From contig NZ_CP108095.1 in the NCBI RefSeq assembly GCF_036194065.1, positions 2,604,001 through 2,668,000 on the forward strand: a stretch of DNA of 64,000 nucleotides, written 5' to 3'. Origin of the DNA: Streptomyces sp. NBC_00239 (GTDB lineage Bacteria; Actinomycetota; Actinomycetes; Streptomycetales; Streptomycetaceae). The translations under genes were made by a program, and so were the position numbers. Shown one piece after another: positions 37,967 to 46,758 of the stretch (its first letter is position 1; each line of letters starts with the position of its first letter). The notes under the pieces are model-generated. The model made no database searches. It was not told where the DNA came from and saw nothing but the letters and a program-made list of their open reading frames with translations.

Positions 37967-38953
37967 ATGCCCATCACCGTGGCCCGGTTCAATCTCGTCG
38001 ACCCGCACGGCACCCCCGAGTCGCTCTCGGCCCGCTACCGGGCGGCCGTGGAGATGGCCGCGTACGCCGACGACCGCGGGATCGACACCGTCCAGACCGA
38101 GGAGCACCACGGCGCCGCCGACAACTGGCTCCCCTCGCCGTTCGCCTTCGCGGGCGCGGTCTTCGGCGCCACCCGGCGGATCGCGGTCACCGTCTCCGCG
38201 ATCATCGGACCGCTGTACGACCCGCTGCGCGCGGCCGAGGACATCGCGGTCCTGGACCTGATCAGCGGCGGCCGGCTGGTCACGGTGGCCGGCATCGGCT
38301 ACCGGCCCGAGGAGTACGAGCAGCAGGGCGTGGAGTGGCGCCGCCGCGGCCGGCTCCAGGACGAGCTGCTGGAGACCCTGCTGCGGGCCTGGACGGGCGA
38401 GGAGTTCACGTACCGGGGCCGGACCGTACGGGTCACCCCGCGGCCCTTCACCCGGCCGCACCCGATGCTGCTGGTCGGCGGCAGCTCGCAGGCGGCGGCC
38501 CGCCGCGCGGCCCGGCTGGGCCTGCCCTTCTTCCCGAGCGCGCACCTGCCGGAGCTGGAGGAGTACTACCGGGCGCGGCTGGCGGAGTACGGCACGGAGG
38601 GCTTCTGCATGATGCCGGCGGCGCAGACCCCGCTGCTGCACCTGGCCGAGGACCCGGACAAGGCGTGGGCGGAGCACGGGGAGCGCTTCCTGCACGAGGC
38701 GGGCATGTACGCGTCCTGGCAGTCCGCGGACATCCGCTCGGCGGTCCGCTCGGCCGCCACCACGGTGGCGGAGCTGCGCGCGGAGGGCGTGTACCGGATC
38801 CTCACCCCGGACCAGGCACTGGCGTACGCGCGGGAGGCGGGCGAGTCGGGGAACCTCGTCCTGCACCCGCTGTGCGGCGGGATGCCGGTCGACGAGGGCT
38901 GGCGCAGCCTGCACCTGCTGTGCGAACAGGTGCTGCCCCGGCTCAAGGACTGA
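37967..38953 (+). CDS. LLM class flavin-dependent oxidoreductase
   Basis: A 328-residue bacterial-luciferase-like TIM-barrel monooxygenase that would use FMNH2 or F420. Visible family features are the TEEHHG loop after strand 2, LYDPLRAAEDIAVLDLISGGRLVTVAGIGYRPEEYE, and HPMLLVGGSSQAAARRAARLGLP. Reduced-cofactor type and substrate are unknown. The gene follows an NCS1 permease and might process what that permease imports, which is inference from neighbourhood only. Confidence 0.9.
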   Translation: MPITVARFNLVDPHGTPESLSARYRAAVEMAAYADDRGIDTVQTEEHHGAADNWLPSPFAFAGAVFGATRRIAVTVSAIIGPLYDPLRAAEDIAVLDLISGGRLVTVAGIGYRPEEYEQQGVEWRRRGRLQDELLETLLRAWTGEEFTYRGRTVRVTPRPFTRPHPMLLVGGSSQAAARRAARLGLPFFPSAHLPELEEYYRARLAEYGTEGFCMMPAAQTPLLHLAEDPDKAWAEHGERFLHEAGMYASWQSADIRSAVRSAATTVAELRAEGVYRILTPDQALAYAREAGESGNLVLHPLCGGMPVDEGWRSLHLLCEQVLPRLKD

Positions 38954-38967
38954 GCCGGGGCAGCACC
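38929..38967. terminator. Bidirectional terminator spanning the LLM stop codon
   Basis: Seventeen perfect pairs (GGTGCTGCCCCGGCTCA and complement) around the loop AGGAC. The 5' arm codes for the end of the LLM protein and its TGA opens the 3' arm. It separates convergent genes. Confidence 0.85.
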
Positions 38968-38998
38968 GCGTACGAGGAGAGGGGCGCGGGCGGGGAGG

Positions 38999-40429
38999 TC
39001 AGCCCATCTCCTCCAGCGCCTTGCCCTTGGTCTCCGGCACCCACTTGAGGATGAAGGGGATCGAGAGCACGGCGAAGACCGTGTAGATCACGTAGGCGCC
39101 CGACAGGTTCCAGTCGGACAGGGTCGGGAAGGAGACCGTGATCACCCAGTTGGCGACCCACTGGGCCGCGGCGGCCACGCCCAGGGCCGCGGCCCGGATG
39201 CGGTTGGGGAACATCTCGCCGAGCAGCACCCAGACGACCACGCCCCAGGAGAGGGCGAAGAAGAGGACGAAGGAGTGCGCCGCGATCAGCGCGATCGTGC
39301 CCTGGGTCTCGGGCATCGAGATCTCGCCCGCGACGTCCTCCTTGTAGGAGAAGGCCCAGGCGGCCGTCCCGAGGGAGAGCGCCATGCCGACCGAGCCGAT
39401 GAGGGCGAGCGGCTTGCGGCCGATCCGGTCCACGAAGACCATCGCGATCACCGTGCCGATGATGTTGATGATCGACGTGGTGAAGGAGTAGAGGAACGAG
39501 CTGGTCGGGTCGATGCCGACGGACTGCCACAGCGAGGAGCTGTAGTAGAAGATCACGTTGATGCCGACGAGCTGCTGGAAGACGGACAGGCCGATGCCGA
39601 CCCAGACGATGGGCAGCAGGCCGAAGCGGCCGCCGCGCAGGTCCTTGAAGGTCGACTTGTGCTCGGAGCGCATGGCCGCGTCGATCTCGCGGACGCGCGC
39701 GTCGAGGTCGACCGCGGCGCCCTCGACCTCGCCGAGCACCTTCTTGGCCTGCTCGGTGCGGCCCACCGAGATCAGGAACCGCGGGGACTCCGGGATGACG
39801 AAGGACAGCAGCCCGTAGAGCATCGCGGGGACCACCATCACGCCGAGCATCCACTGCCAGGCCTCGAGGCCGCCGATCTCGCCCCGCTGGTCGCCGTCGG
39901 CGAGGTTGAGGATGCCCCAGTTGACCAGCTGGGAGACGGCGATGCCGATCACGATCGCGGCCTGCTGGAACGAGGCGAGGCGACCCCGGTAGGCGGGCGG
40001 CGAGACCTCGGCGATGTAGGCGGGGCCGATCACCGAGGCCATGCCGATGCCGAAGCCGCCGATGACCCGCCACATCGCCAGGTCCCAGAGCGCGAAGGGC
40101 AGGGCGGAGCCGATGGCGCTGGCGGTGAAGAGGGCGGCGGAGATCTGCATGCAGCGGATTCGGCCGATCCGGTCGGCGAGGCGGCCGGCCGTGGCGGCGC
40201 CGATGGCACAGCCGATCAGCGCGGCGGCGATCACCTGGGCGAGGGCCTCGGAGCCGATGGCGAAGCGCTCCCGGATGGCTTCGACGGCGCCGTTGATGAC
40301 GGAGCTGTCGTATCCGAAGAGGAAGCCGCCCATGGCGGCGGCCGCGGTGATGAAGATGACGTGGCCGAGGTGTTCCGGGGGCGGCGTGCGTCCGGAGTCC
40401 GGCGCGGTCGCCTTCGCTGTGCTGGTCAA
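38999..40429 (-). CDS. glcP: Sugar porter family MFS permease, GlcP-like
   Basis: A 12-helix major-facilitator sugar porter. Signature motifs are GFLFGYDSSVINGA, GRLADRIGRIRCM, PESPRFL, the QQLVGINVIFYYSS motif of helix 7, DRIGRKPL and PETKGK at the C-terminus. Its place immediately downstream of smc matches the S. coelicolor glucose permease glcP1. I place the start at TTG because CGGAG sits six bases upstream, giving 476 residues; a GTG 21 codons earlier has no Shine-Dalgarno. Transcription probably starts near 40510. Confidence 0.85.
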   Translation of the reverse strand: MTSTAKATAPDSGRTPPPEHLGHVIFITAAAAMGGFLFGYDSSVINGAVEAIRERFAIGSEALAQVIAAALIGCAIGAATAGRLADRIGRIRCMQISAALFTASAIGSALPFALWDLAMWRVIGGFGIGMASVIGPAYIAEVSPPAYRGRLASFQQAAIVIGIAVSQLVNWGILNLADGDQRGEIGGLEAWQWMLGVMVVPAMLYGLLSFVIPESPRFLISVGRTEQAKKVLGEVEGAAVDLDARVREIDAAMRSEHKSTFKDLRGGRFGLLPIVWVGIGLSVFQQLVGINVIFYYSSSLWQSVGIDPTSSFLYSFTTSIINIIGTVIAMVFVDRIGRKPLALIGSVGMALSLGTAAWAFSYKEDVAGEISMPETQGTIALIAAHSFVLFFALSWGVVVWVLLGEMFPNRIRAAALGVAAAAQWVANWVITVSFPTLSDWNLSGAYVIYTVFAVLSIPFILKWVPETKGKALEEMG

Positions 40430-40516
40430 GGTGTGCTCCGTGAGGGTTTTGTCCGTTTTCCCAGTGGCGCACAGTTCAAGATCGGGCACCACCGGAAGGC
40501 GGGAGGCAGCGGAGCG

Positions 40517-40544
40517 AGCCTATGTGTTCATTTTATGAAGTCAA
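40517..40544 (-). promoter_or_regulatory. glcP promoter
   Basis: On the minus strand TTGACT (-35), 16 bases, TAGGCT (-10), close to the vegetative sigma consensus. It lies in an AT-rich island 90-115 bases before the TTG start, and the upstream edge overlaps an operator-like repeat. Confidence 0.65.
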
Positions 40545-40619
40545 GGTTTCGAACGAAGATGCTTTGAGTGGATTCTCAAGCCGCCCCTCGCCCACTGACC
40601 TTCAAGTCTTGAACGAATG
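40541..40619. promoter_or_regulatory. Two operator-like repeats at the glcP promoter
   Basis: TCAAGGTTTCGAACGAAG (40541-40558) and TCAAGTCTTGAACGAATG (40602-40619) align with one gap and share TCAAG, a central TT and GAACGAA. The distal copy includes the palindrome TTCAAGTCTTGAA (40601-40613). The proximal copy overlaps the -35, as expected for a repressor; the spacing could allow looping. Confidence 0.5.
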
Positions 40620-40637
40620 GAGTTCGGGAGTGGACTC

Positions 40638-43600
40638 CTAGCGGAGGCGCTGGCTGATCACCTTCGAGACCCCGTCGCCCTGCATCGAGACGCCGTAGAG
40701 CGCGTCGGCGACCTCCATCGTGCGCTTCTGATGGGTGATCACGATCAGCTGCGAGCTCTCCTGGAGCTCCTCCATGATCCGGATCAGCCGCTGCAGGTTG
40801 GTGTCGTCGAGCGCGGCCTCGACCTCGTCCATCACGTAGAACGGGCTGGGGCGCGCCTTGAAGATGGAGACCAGCAGCGCCACGGCCGTCAGCGACCGCT
40901 CGCCGCCGGAGAGCAGCGACAGCCGCTTGACCTTCTTGCCCGGCGGCCGGGCCTCGACGTCCACTCCGGTGGTCAGCATGTGGGCGGGGTCGGTGAGCAC
41001 CAGCCGGCCTTCGCCGCCCGGGAACAGCCGCGAGAAGACGCCCTCGAACTCGCGGGCGGTGTCCCGGTACGCCTCGGTGAAGACCTGCTCGACGCGCTCG
41101 TCGACCTCCTTCACGACCTGAAGGAGGTCGGCGCGGGTCCGGCGCAGGTCGTCGAGCTGCTCGCTCAGGAATTTGTGACGCTCCTCCAGCGCCGCGAACT
41201 CCTCCAGGGCCAGCGGATTGACCTTGCCGAGCTGCTGGTAGGCCCGCTCGGCGGCCTTGAGCCGCTTCTCCTGCTGGGCGCGTACGAAGGGCCCCGGCCG
41301 GTTGCGCGGATGGTCCGGGTCCTCGGGCAGCTCCTCGCCGTCGGCCGGCGGGGAGGGCGGCACCGGCTGGTCGGGCCCGTACTCGGCAGCCAGCCCGGCG
41401 GGCTCCACGCCGAACTCCTCCAGGGCGCGGGCCGTGAGCTGCTCGATGCGCAGCCGCTTCTCGGCGCCGAGCACCTCGCCGCGGTGCACCGAGTCGGTGA
41501 GCTTGTCGAGTTCCGAGGCGAGGCCGCGGGCGCGGGTGCGCTCCTCGGCGAGCGCCTGCTCGCGGCGGCCCTTGGCCTGTTCGGCGGCGGCCCGCTCCTG
41601 TTCGGCCCGGACGACGGACACCTCGATGTGGGCGAGCAGCAGGCGGGCGCCGCGGGCGACGGCGGCGGCCACGTCCGCCTCGTGGCGCAGCCGGGCGCGG
41701 CGGCGCTCGGCGCGGGCCCGGGCCTCGCGCTCGGCGCGGGCGCCGCGGTCGAGGGCGTCGGCCCGGCCGGCCAGGCCCTTGACCCGCTCCTCGTGGGTAC
41801 GGAGCTGGAGCCGGGCCTCCATCTCGGTCTGGCGGGCGTTCGCGCCATCGGCGGCGAGGCGGTCGCGCACCGCCGTGTCGGGGTCCTCGTCCACCGGCAT
41901 CTCCTCGGCGACCAGGAGCCGCTCGGCCAGCTCCTCGGCCTCGGCGAGGGCCCGCTCCAGCGCGTCCTGCGCGGTGGCGGCGGCCGCGGCGCTGCGCTCG
42001 GCCTCGCCGGCCGCGCCGCGGGCCACGCCCGCGAGCCGGCCGAGCTGCTGGGCGACGCCCGCCTTCTCCTTCTCGCCGGCGCGGCGGCGCTCCCCCAGCT
42101 CCTCGGCCAGGGCCGTGGCGGCGGTGCGGGCGGCGGCGGTCTCCTGCTGGGCGGCGGCCAGCTCGGCGCAGCGCAGGTCGAGGCGGGCCAGTTCGGCGGC
42201 GGCCTCGTCGACGGCCGCCTGTACCTCCAGCAGGCTCGGGGCCCCGGCGGCGCCGCCGTGCGCGAGGTGCGCGCCCAGCACGTCGCCGTCGGCGGTGACG
42301 GCCACCGCGTCGGGGCGCTCCCGCAGCAGCGCCTGCGCCGCGTCGAGGTCCGGCACGACGTAGTGGTCCCGGAGCACCCGCTCCAGGGCCTCCTGCAACC
42401 CGGCGTCCCCGCGTACGAGCGCCACGGCGGGCACGGGCCCCGCGACGACGGCGAGCACGTCACCCCGCCCGGCCCCGGCGGGGCCGGGCCCGGCAGGGCC
42501 GGGGACAGCGGGGCCTGGGACAGCGGGATCCGCACCGGCCGGGGCCGGATGGTGCGGGGCGGGGGCGGGCGGCGCCGCGTCGGCCGAGGCCGAACCCAGG
42601 TGGGCGGGACCGGGGACGGGCGCTGCCACCTCGCCCGACGCCGGGGCCGGGTGGGCCGGGCCGGGGACGGGCGGCGCCGCGTCGGCCGAGGCCGAACGCG
42701 GGTGGGCGGGACCGGGGACGGGCGCTGCCACCTCGCCCGAGGCCGGGGACGGCCGGGCCGGGCCGGGGACCGCCGGCGCCACCTCGCCCGAGCCCGGGCC
42801 CGGGTGGGCCGGGCCGGGGACGGCCGGCGCCGCGTCGGCCGAGGCCGGGGCCGGGACGGTCGGTGGCGCGTCGGCCGGGGTCGGGGTCGGGTGGGTCGGG
42901 GCGGGGATGGTCGGGGGGTGGGCGGGTGGGGTGATGAGGAAGGCGGCGCGGCCGGCGTCGGAGGCGCGGAGGTGGCGGATCGCCTCCGCGGCCGCGGCCG
43001 GCGAGGACACCGCGAGGGCATCGGCCGCCGCGCCCAGCGCCGCCGCCACCGCGGTCTCGTGCCCCGGCGCGACGGAGAGCCGCTCGGCGGCCGGGCCGAG
43101 CAGCCCGGCGAGCCGGTCGCGGGCCGCGAGCAGCGCGCCGGTGCCGTCCTTGCGGCGCAGCCCCAGCGCGAGGGCGTCGTGCCGGGCCGAGACCGCGGCG
43201 CGGGACCGGTCGGCCGCCGTGGCCGCTTCCCGGGCCGCGGAGAACGCGGCCTCCGCCGCCGCCAGCGCCGCCCGGGCGGCCTCGTGCTCCGCCGCCACCT
43301 CCGAGTCGTCCGCGTCCAGCGCGGCCACCTCGGCGGCCAGCTGCTCGTACTCCTCCTGCGCGGCGGCGGCCCGGGCGGCGGCGGCTTCCCGGGCCTCCGC
43401 GAGCCGGTCGATCTCCGCCTGCGCCGCGCCGGCCCGGGACCGGGCCGCGCCGACCTGTCCGGAGAGGCGCGCCAGCCCCTCCCGCCGGTCGGCGATCGCG
43501 CGCGCCACGTCCTTCAGGCGGCGCTCCTCGGCCGCCAGGGCGCGTTCCAGTTCGGCCCGGTGCTCGACCGTGTCCTCCAGTGCCCGGTCGGCTGCCTCCA

Positions 43601-44642
43601 GCGCGGCTTCCAGTTCCGCTTCCTGCTCGCGGATCCGGGCGGCCTCGCGCTCCATGTCCTCCGGGTCGCGTCCGCGCCGCTCCTCCTCGGCCGGCGCGCT
43701 CGCGCTCTTGACCCGCGCGTCGGCCAGCGAGACCGTGCCGCGGACCCGTTCCGCGAGCTGCGACAGCTCGTACCAGGTCTGCTGGGCCAGCCGCAGCCGC
43801 GGTGCGAGTTCGCCGACGGCCGCCTCCAGTTCCGCCTCCAGGTTCTGGGCGGCCCGCAGCCTGGCCTCGGCGTTCTCCTTGCGTTCCTTGAGTGCCGCCT
43901 CGTCGGCGAGTTCCGCGTCCAGGGCGGTCTGCAGGGTCGCGATGTCGTCGGCGAGCAGCCGCAGCCGCGCGTCGCGCAGGTCGGCCTGGATCACCGCGGC
44001 CCGCCGGGCCACCGCCGCCTGCCGCCCCAGCGGCTTGAGCTGGCGCCGCAGCTCCTCGGTGAGGTCGTGCACCCGTGCGAGGTTGGCCTGCATCGAATCC
44101 AGCTTCCGCAGCGCCTTTTCCTTGCGCTTGCGGTGCTTGAGCACGCCCGCGGCCTCTTCGATGAAGGCGCGGCGGCCCATCGGATCGGCGTGCAGGACGG
44201 AGTCCAGCTGCCCCTGGCCGACGATGACGTGCATCTCGCGGCCGATGCCCGAGTCGGAGAGCAGGTCCTGGATGTCGAGCAGCCGGCAGGTGTCGCCGTT
44301 GATCTGGTACTCGCTGCCGCCGTTGCGGAACATGATCCGCGTGATGGTGACCTCGGCGTAGTCGATGGGCAGCGCGCCGTCCGCGTTGTCGATCGTCAGC
44401 GAGACCTCGGCGCGCCCCAGCGGCGGCCGGCCGGTGGTCCCGGCGAAGATGACGTCTTCCATCTTCCCGCCGCGCAGCGACTTGGCTCCCTGCTCCCCCA
44501 TCACCCAGGACAGGGCGTCCACGACGTTGGACTTGCCCGAGCCGTTGGGTCCCACGACACACGTGATGCCGGGCTCGAAGCGCAGGGTCGTGGCAGAAGC
44601 GAAGGATTTGAATCCGCGGAGGGTCAGGGCCTTGAGGTGCAC
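40638..44642 (-). CDS. smc: Chromosome segregation protein SMC with repeat insertion
   Basis: Condensin ATPase that organises and segregates the chromosome with ScpA/ScpB. It has all SMC parts: Walker A GPNGSGKS at residues 31-38, an N-terminal coiled coil, a hinge, a second coiled coil, the signature LLSGGERS near 1243 and Walker B YVMDEVEAALDD. At 1334 residues it is about 150 longer than usual Streptomyces Smc. The excess is a Pro/Ala-rich segment at about residues 573-725, in frame and inside the hinge region (flanked by GRAAFLI and GDVLAVV). The GTG start gives the canonical MHLKALTLRGFKSFA. Confidence 0.95.
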   Translation of the reverse strand: MHLKALTLRGFKSFASATTLRFEPGITCVVGPNGSGKSNVVDALSWVMGEQGAKSLRGGKMEDVIFAGTTGRPPLGRAEVSLTIDNADGALPIDYAEVTITRIMFRNGGSEYQINGDTCRLLDIQDLLSDSGIGREMHVIVGQGQLDSVLHADPMGRRAFIEEAAGVLKHRKRKEKALRKLDSMQANLARVHDLTEELRRQLKPLGRQAAVARRAAVIQADLRDARLRLLADDIATLQTALDAELADEAALKERKENAEARLRAAQNLEAELEAAVGELAPRLRLAQQTWYELSQLAERVRGTVSLADARVKSASAPAEEERRGRDPEDMEREAARIREQEAELEAALEAADRALEDTVEHRAELERALAAEERRLKDVARAIADRREGLARLSGQVGAARSRAGAAQAEIDRLAEAREAAAARAAAAQEEYEQLAAEVAALDADDSEVAAEHEAARAALAAAEAAFSAAREAATAADRSRAAVSARHDALALGLRRKDGTGALLAARDRLAGLLGPAAERLSVAPGHETAVAAALGAAADALAVSSPAAAAEAIRHLRASDAGRAAFLITPPAHPPTIPAPTHPTPTPADAPPTVPAPASADAAPAVPGPAHPGPGSGEVAPAVPGPARPSPASGEVAAPVPGPAHPRSASADAAPPVPGPAHPAPASGEVAAPVPGPAHLGSASADAAPPAPAPHHPAPAGADPAVPGPAVPGPAGPGPAGAGRGDVLAVVAGPVPAVALVRGDAGLQEALERVLRDHYVVPDLDAAQALLRERPDAVAVTADGDVLGAHLAHGGAAGAPSLLEVQAAVDEAAAELARLDLRCAELAAAQQETAAARTAATALAEELGERRRAGEKEKAGVAQQLGRLAGVARGAAGEAERSAAAAATAQDALERALAEAEELAERLLVAEEMPVDEDPDTAVRDRLAADGANARQTEMEARLQLRTHEERVKGLAGRADALDRGARAEREARARAERRRARLRHEADVAAAVARGARLLLAHIEVSVVRAEQERAAAEQAKGRREQALAEERTRARGLASELDKLTDSVHRGEVLGAEKRLRIEQLTARALEEFGVEPAGLAAEYGPDQPVPPSPPADGEELPEDPDHPRNRPGPFVRAQQEKRLKAAERAYQQLGKVNPLALEEFAALEERHKFLSEQLDDLRRTRADLLQVVKEVDERVEQVFTEAYRDTAREFEGVFSRLFPGGEGRLVLTDPAHMLTTGVDVEARPPGKKVKRLSLLSGGERSLTAVALLVSIFKARPSPFYVMDEVEAALDDTNLQRLIRIMEELQESSQLIVITHQKRTMEVADALYGVSMQGDGVSKVISQRLR
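42567..42821 (-). repeat. Five tandem 51-bp repeats inside smc
   Basis: Five consecutive 51-base units each encode a 17-residue unit of form VPGPAHPxxASGEVAAP or VPGPAHPxSASADAAPP (Smc residues 608-692). Two alternating versions suggest duplication of a 102-base pair. Degenerate copies flank both sides, so the low-complexity tract spans about 42468-42926. The reading frame stays open throughout. Confidence 0.85.
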
Positions 44643-44749
44643 GCCGCCGGACTCTACCTTTCCCCTCCGGTTTCACCCGGGAAGGTGCAGGGCACACCAG
44701 ACCTTAATGAAAACGGCCCCCCGCCTGGGCGTAGGGAGACGAAAGAGAG

Positions 44750-44771
44750 AAGGGACGCCGAAGCGCCCCTT
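44750..44771 (-). terminator. UUCG-loop hairpin between small gene and smc
   Basis: On the minus strand AAGGGGCGC and GCGTCCCTT form nine pairs with one G-U closed by a TTCG tetraloop, followed by a pyrimidine-rich run. A likely terminator or attenuator upstream of smc. Confidence 0.65.
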
Positions 44772-44807
44772 GCAGGTACTGCTGGAGTAGGGTCAAGCGT
44801 CTGACTA

Positions 44808-45020
44808 TCAGGTGAGCGCAGGCTCCGCCTGGGGTACGTCGATGTCGATGCTGTCCAGCAGCGAGTCTCCGTGCTGCGCGGCGGCGTTAAGCGCGTCGTT
44901 CTCGGACTGAATCCGAACGAGCTCGGACTCGAGGTCCTGGACGCGCTGCTGAAGCCGTCGCATCTCGGCGAGGAGTCGCGGGTCGGAACCGCCGACGTAA
45001 CCGAGAAGCGCCTTTGCCAT
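44808..45020 (-). CDS. Small conserved coiled-coil protein
   Basis: A 70-residue protein starting MAKALLGYVGGSDPRLLAEM, with GGAGGA about ten bases before the ATG. Residues ~15-50 show a heptad pattern (LLAEMRRLQQRVQDLESELVRIQSEN) typical of a short coiled coil; the C-terminus is acidic. It lies upstream of smc in the same direction. I recognise it as a conserved actinobacterial small protein but know no function. A partner role for Smc would be speculation. Confidence 0.8.
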   Translation of the reverse strand: MAKALLGYVGGSDPRLLAEMRRLQQRVQDLESELVRIQSENDALNAAAQHGDSLLDSIDIDVPQAEPALT

Positions 45021-45347
45021 GATGGATGGTCCTCCACACTGAGTGACCGACCGAAGCGGTGTGGGTCGTGAGGGAATCGCACCCGCGGTGCCCGGCAGTG
45101 TCTGTGTGTAACGGCGGTTCTTCTGCCGACACTGCCAAACAGCTAGGGTGCGCGGGGCTTCCAGCGTCTCACCAAAAAGTTTGACGGTCAACACGATCAC
45201 GCCCCGTATCGGCGGGCAACCCGGCTCGCTCCAGGCGTTCGCGAGCGGCTGCGAAGATCAGCTCACTCCGAGCCTTCCACGCCGCGGCCGGTTCGGCAAC
45301 GCCGCGTGTGATCTGCATGAACAGCCGGCGGGACGACCCGCCGACGG
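45021..45347. other. Intergenic region between acyP and the coiled-coil gene
   Basis: 327 bases. The minus strand holds TTGACC near 45189 but no convincing -10 at normal spacing. GGCAGTGTC and GACACTGCC (45094-45102 and 45128-45136) form a nine-pair inverted repeat in the probable leader of the coiled-coil gene. The rest shows no gene or recognised RNA; longer frames here lack coding character. Confidence 0.5.
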
Positions 45348-45629
45348 TCACTTGATCGCGAAGCCCTCGTACCCCCCGCGGGGCTCTCCCCATATTTCCG
45401 TGACTCCGTCGACCCGCCCGGGCGTGCCGGAAGATCGCAGCCATTCGAGGAGCCGGTGGCAATTCTCACGTTGACCTTCGGCGACGACCTGCACCCGGCC
45501 GTCGTCGAGGTTGGAGGCGAAACCGGTGAGGCCTCCGATGGTCATGGCGTTCTCCCTGGTGAACCACCGGAAGCCCACTCCTTGCACACGGCCGCGCACC
45601 CAGGCGGTCATGCGTACGTCTTCGCTCAT
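45348..45629 (-). CDS. acyP: Acylphosphatase
   Basis: Hydrolyses acyl phosphates such as carbamoyl phosphate. The 93-residue length is normal. The substrate-binding Arg is in [12 protein letters not shown] and the catalytic Asn in [16 protein letters not shown], matching both family signatures. There is no clear ribosome binding site. It lies near smc and mutM as in mycobacteria. Confidence 0.93.
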   Translation of the reverse strand: MSEDVRMTAWVRGRVQGVGFRWFTRENAMTIGGLTGFASNLDDGRVQVVAEGQRENCHRLLEWLRSSGTPGRVDGVTEIWGEPRGGYEGFAIK

Positions 45630-45732
45630 GCGTGAACGCTAACGGGGCAATGAGTCGATGGTCACTTCGCCCCCGGGGCTCATGGCGTACAGTCGCGCCT
45701 CAATGAGCCACCCATTTGGGTGAGTAACGGTT

Positions 45733-45767
45733 GATCTTGTACGAGAAGTCGTACGCGATCTTGTACG
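45733..45767. repeat. Direct and inverted repeats upstream of the CAP-domain gene
   Basis: GATCTTGTACG occurs twice with 24-base periodicity (45733-45743 and 45757-45767). Between them GTACGA-GAAG-TCGTAC is a perfect inverted repeat. The cluster ends about 20 bases before the start codon. It looks like an operator array; no regulator is known to me. Confidence 0.5.
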
Positions 45768-45785
45768 GCCAGGAAGGCACCGCCC

Positions 45786-46694
45786 ATGGGACGCCACCGA
45801 AGCACCGCGCCGCGCCCCGGCAAGCGGACCGCCCCCGTGCGCACCGGTCTGCTGGGCGTCACCGCTGCGGCGGCGCTCGGTGTCGCCGCCGTGGCCTCCG
45901 GCCTGGTGCCGGTCGGTGACAACTTCGTGCTCGGCGGGAGCAGCTCCGACGCCGCGCCCAAGGTGAAGGTCGAGGCGAAGGCCTCCCCGGCCGCCGAGCG
46001 CGTCAACGGCGGCCTGAAAAGCCTGACCGACAGTTCCGCTTCCGGCTCCTCGGGCGGTGGCGGCGGCACCGGCCGCGCTTCCGCCGGAGCTTCGAAATCT
46101 GCTTCCGCTTCACCTTCCCCCAGCGCGTCCGCCCCGGCCTCCGCGAAGCCGAAGGCCCCGGCCTCCGCGAAGCCGAAGGCCTCGGCCTCCGCCAAGGCCT
46201 CCCCCACGCTGAAGCCGAAGCCCGAGCCGAAGCCGAGCGTGCAGAAGACGGTGGAGCGGACCACGCCGGCGCCCGAGCCGACGACCGCCCCGGAGCGGCC
46301 CGCGACGTCCGGCGGGGAGTCGGCCGCGGAGGCCGCGGTGCTGGCCCTGGTGAACCAGGAGCGCGCCCGGGCCGGCTGCCGTCCGGTCCGCCAAAACCCG
46401 CCGCTCGCCACGCTGGCCGGCGCGTTCAGCAAGGACATGGCCGACCGGGGCTTCTTCGACCACACGGACCCGGACGGGGCCACCCCCTGGGACCGTGCCT
46501 CGAACGCCGGCATCTCGGGCCTCGGCGGCGAGAACATCGCCCGCGGCCAGGCCGACGCGGAGGCCGTGATGGCCTCCTGGATGAACAGCCCCGGCCACCG
46601 GGCCAACATCCTCAACTGCGAGTTCCGCACCCTGGGCGTCGGCACGCACTTCGCCGCCGGCGGCCCCTGGTGGACCCAGGACTTCGGCTTCTAG
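45786..46694 (+). CDS. Secreted CAP-domain (SCP/PR-1-like) protein
   Basis: A 302-residue exported protein. A basic N-terminus and hydrophobic stretch (GLLGVTAAAALGVAAVASGLV) form a signal or membrane anchor. A long Ala/Ser/Pro/Lys-rich wall-spanning linker with repeated ASAKPKA units follows, then a C-terminal CAP domain: LVNQERARAGCRPV, FDHTDPDG, GENIARGQ and SWMNSPGHRANIL, with the His and Glu residues of the CAP cavity. AGGAAGG lies eight bases before the ATG. Role outside the cell unknown. Confidence 0.9.
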   Translation: MGRHRSTAPRPGKRTAPVRTGLLGVTAAAALGVAAVASGLVPVGDNFVLGGSSSDAAPKVKVEAKASPAAERVNGGLKSLTDSSASGSSGGGGGTGRASAGASKSASASPSPSASAPASAKPKAPASAKPKASASAKASPTLKPKPEPKPSVQKTVERTTPAPEPTTAPERPATSGGESAAEAAVLALVNQERARAGCRPVRQNPPLATLAGAFSKDMADRGFFDHTDPDGATPWDRASNAGISGLGGENIARGQADAEAVMASWMNSPGHRANILNCEFRTLGVGTHFAAGGPWWTQDFGF

Positions 46695-46703
46695 CCGAAG
46701 TCC
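46679..46703. terminator. Terminator spanning the CAP gene stop codon
   Basis: Eleven perfect pairs (GGACTTCGGCT with AGCCGAAGTCC) with loop TCT. The TAG begins in the loop and ends in the 3' arm. It lies between convergent genes. Confidence 0.75.
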
Positions 46704-46758
46704 GCGGCCCGGGGCCCGGAATCCCGGAGCCCCGAAGCCGGGCATCAGGCGTGAGGCG

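Noticed and set aside
42468..42926. Repeat tract in smc considered as a CRISPR-like or intergenic repeat
   Set aside because: Units are directly adjacent without spacers and keep one reading frame encoding Pro/Ala repeats.
40617..44804. 1395-codon open frame on the plus strand opposite smc
   Set aside because: It mirrors smc in another frame, has Gly/Arg/Leu-rich low-complexity translation and no domain; GC-rich DNA gives such antisense frames routinely.
45660..45785. c-di-AMP (ydaO-type) riboswitch before the CAP-domain gene
   Set aside because: Actinobacterial cell-wall genes often carry one, but the conserved core blocks could not be found.
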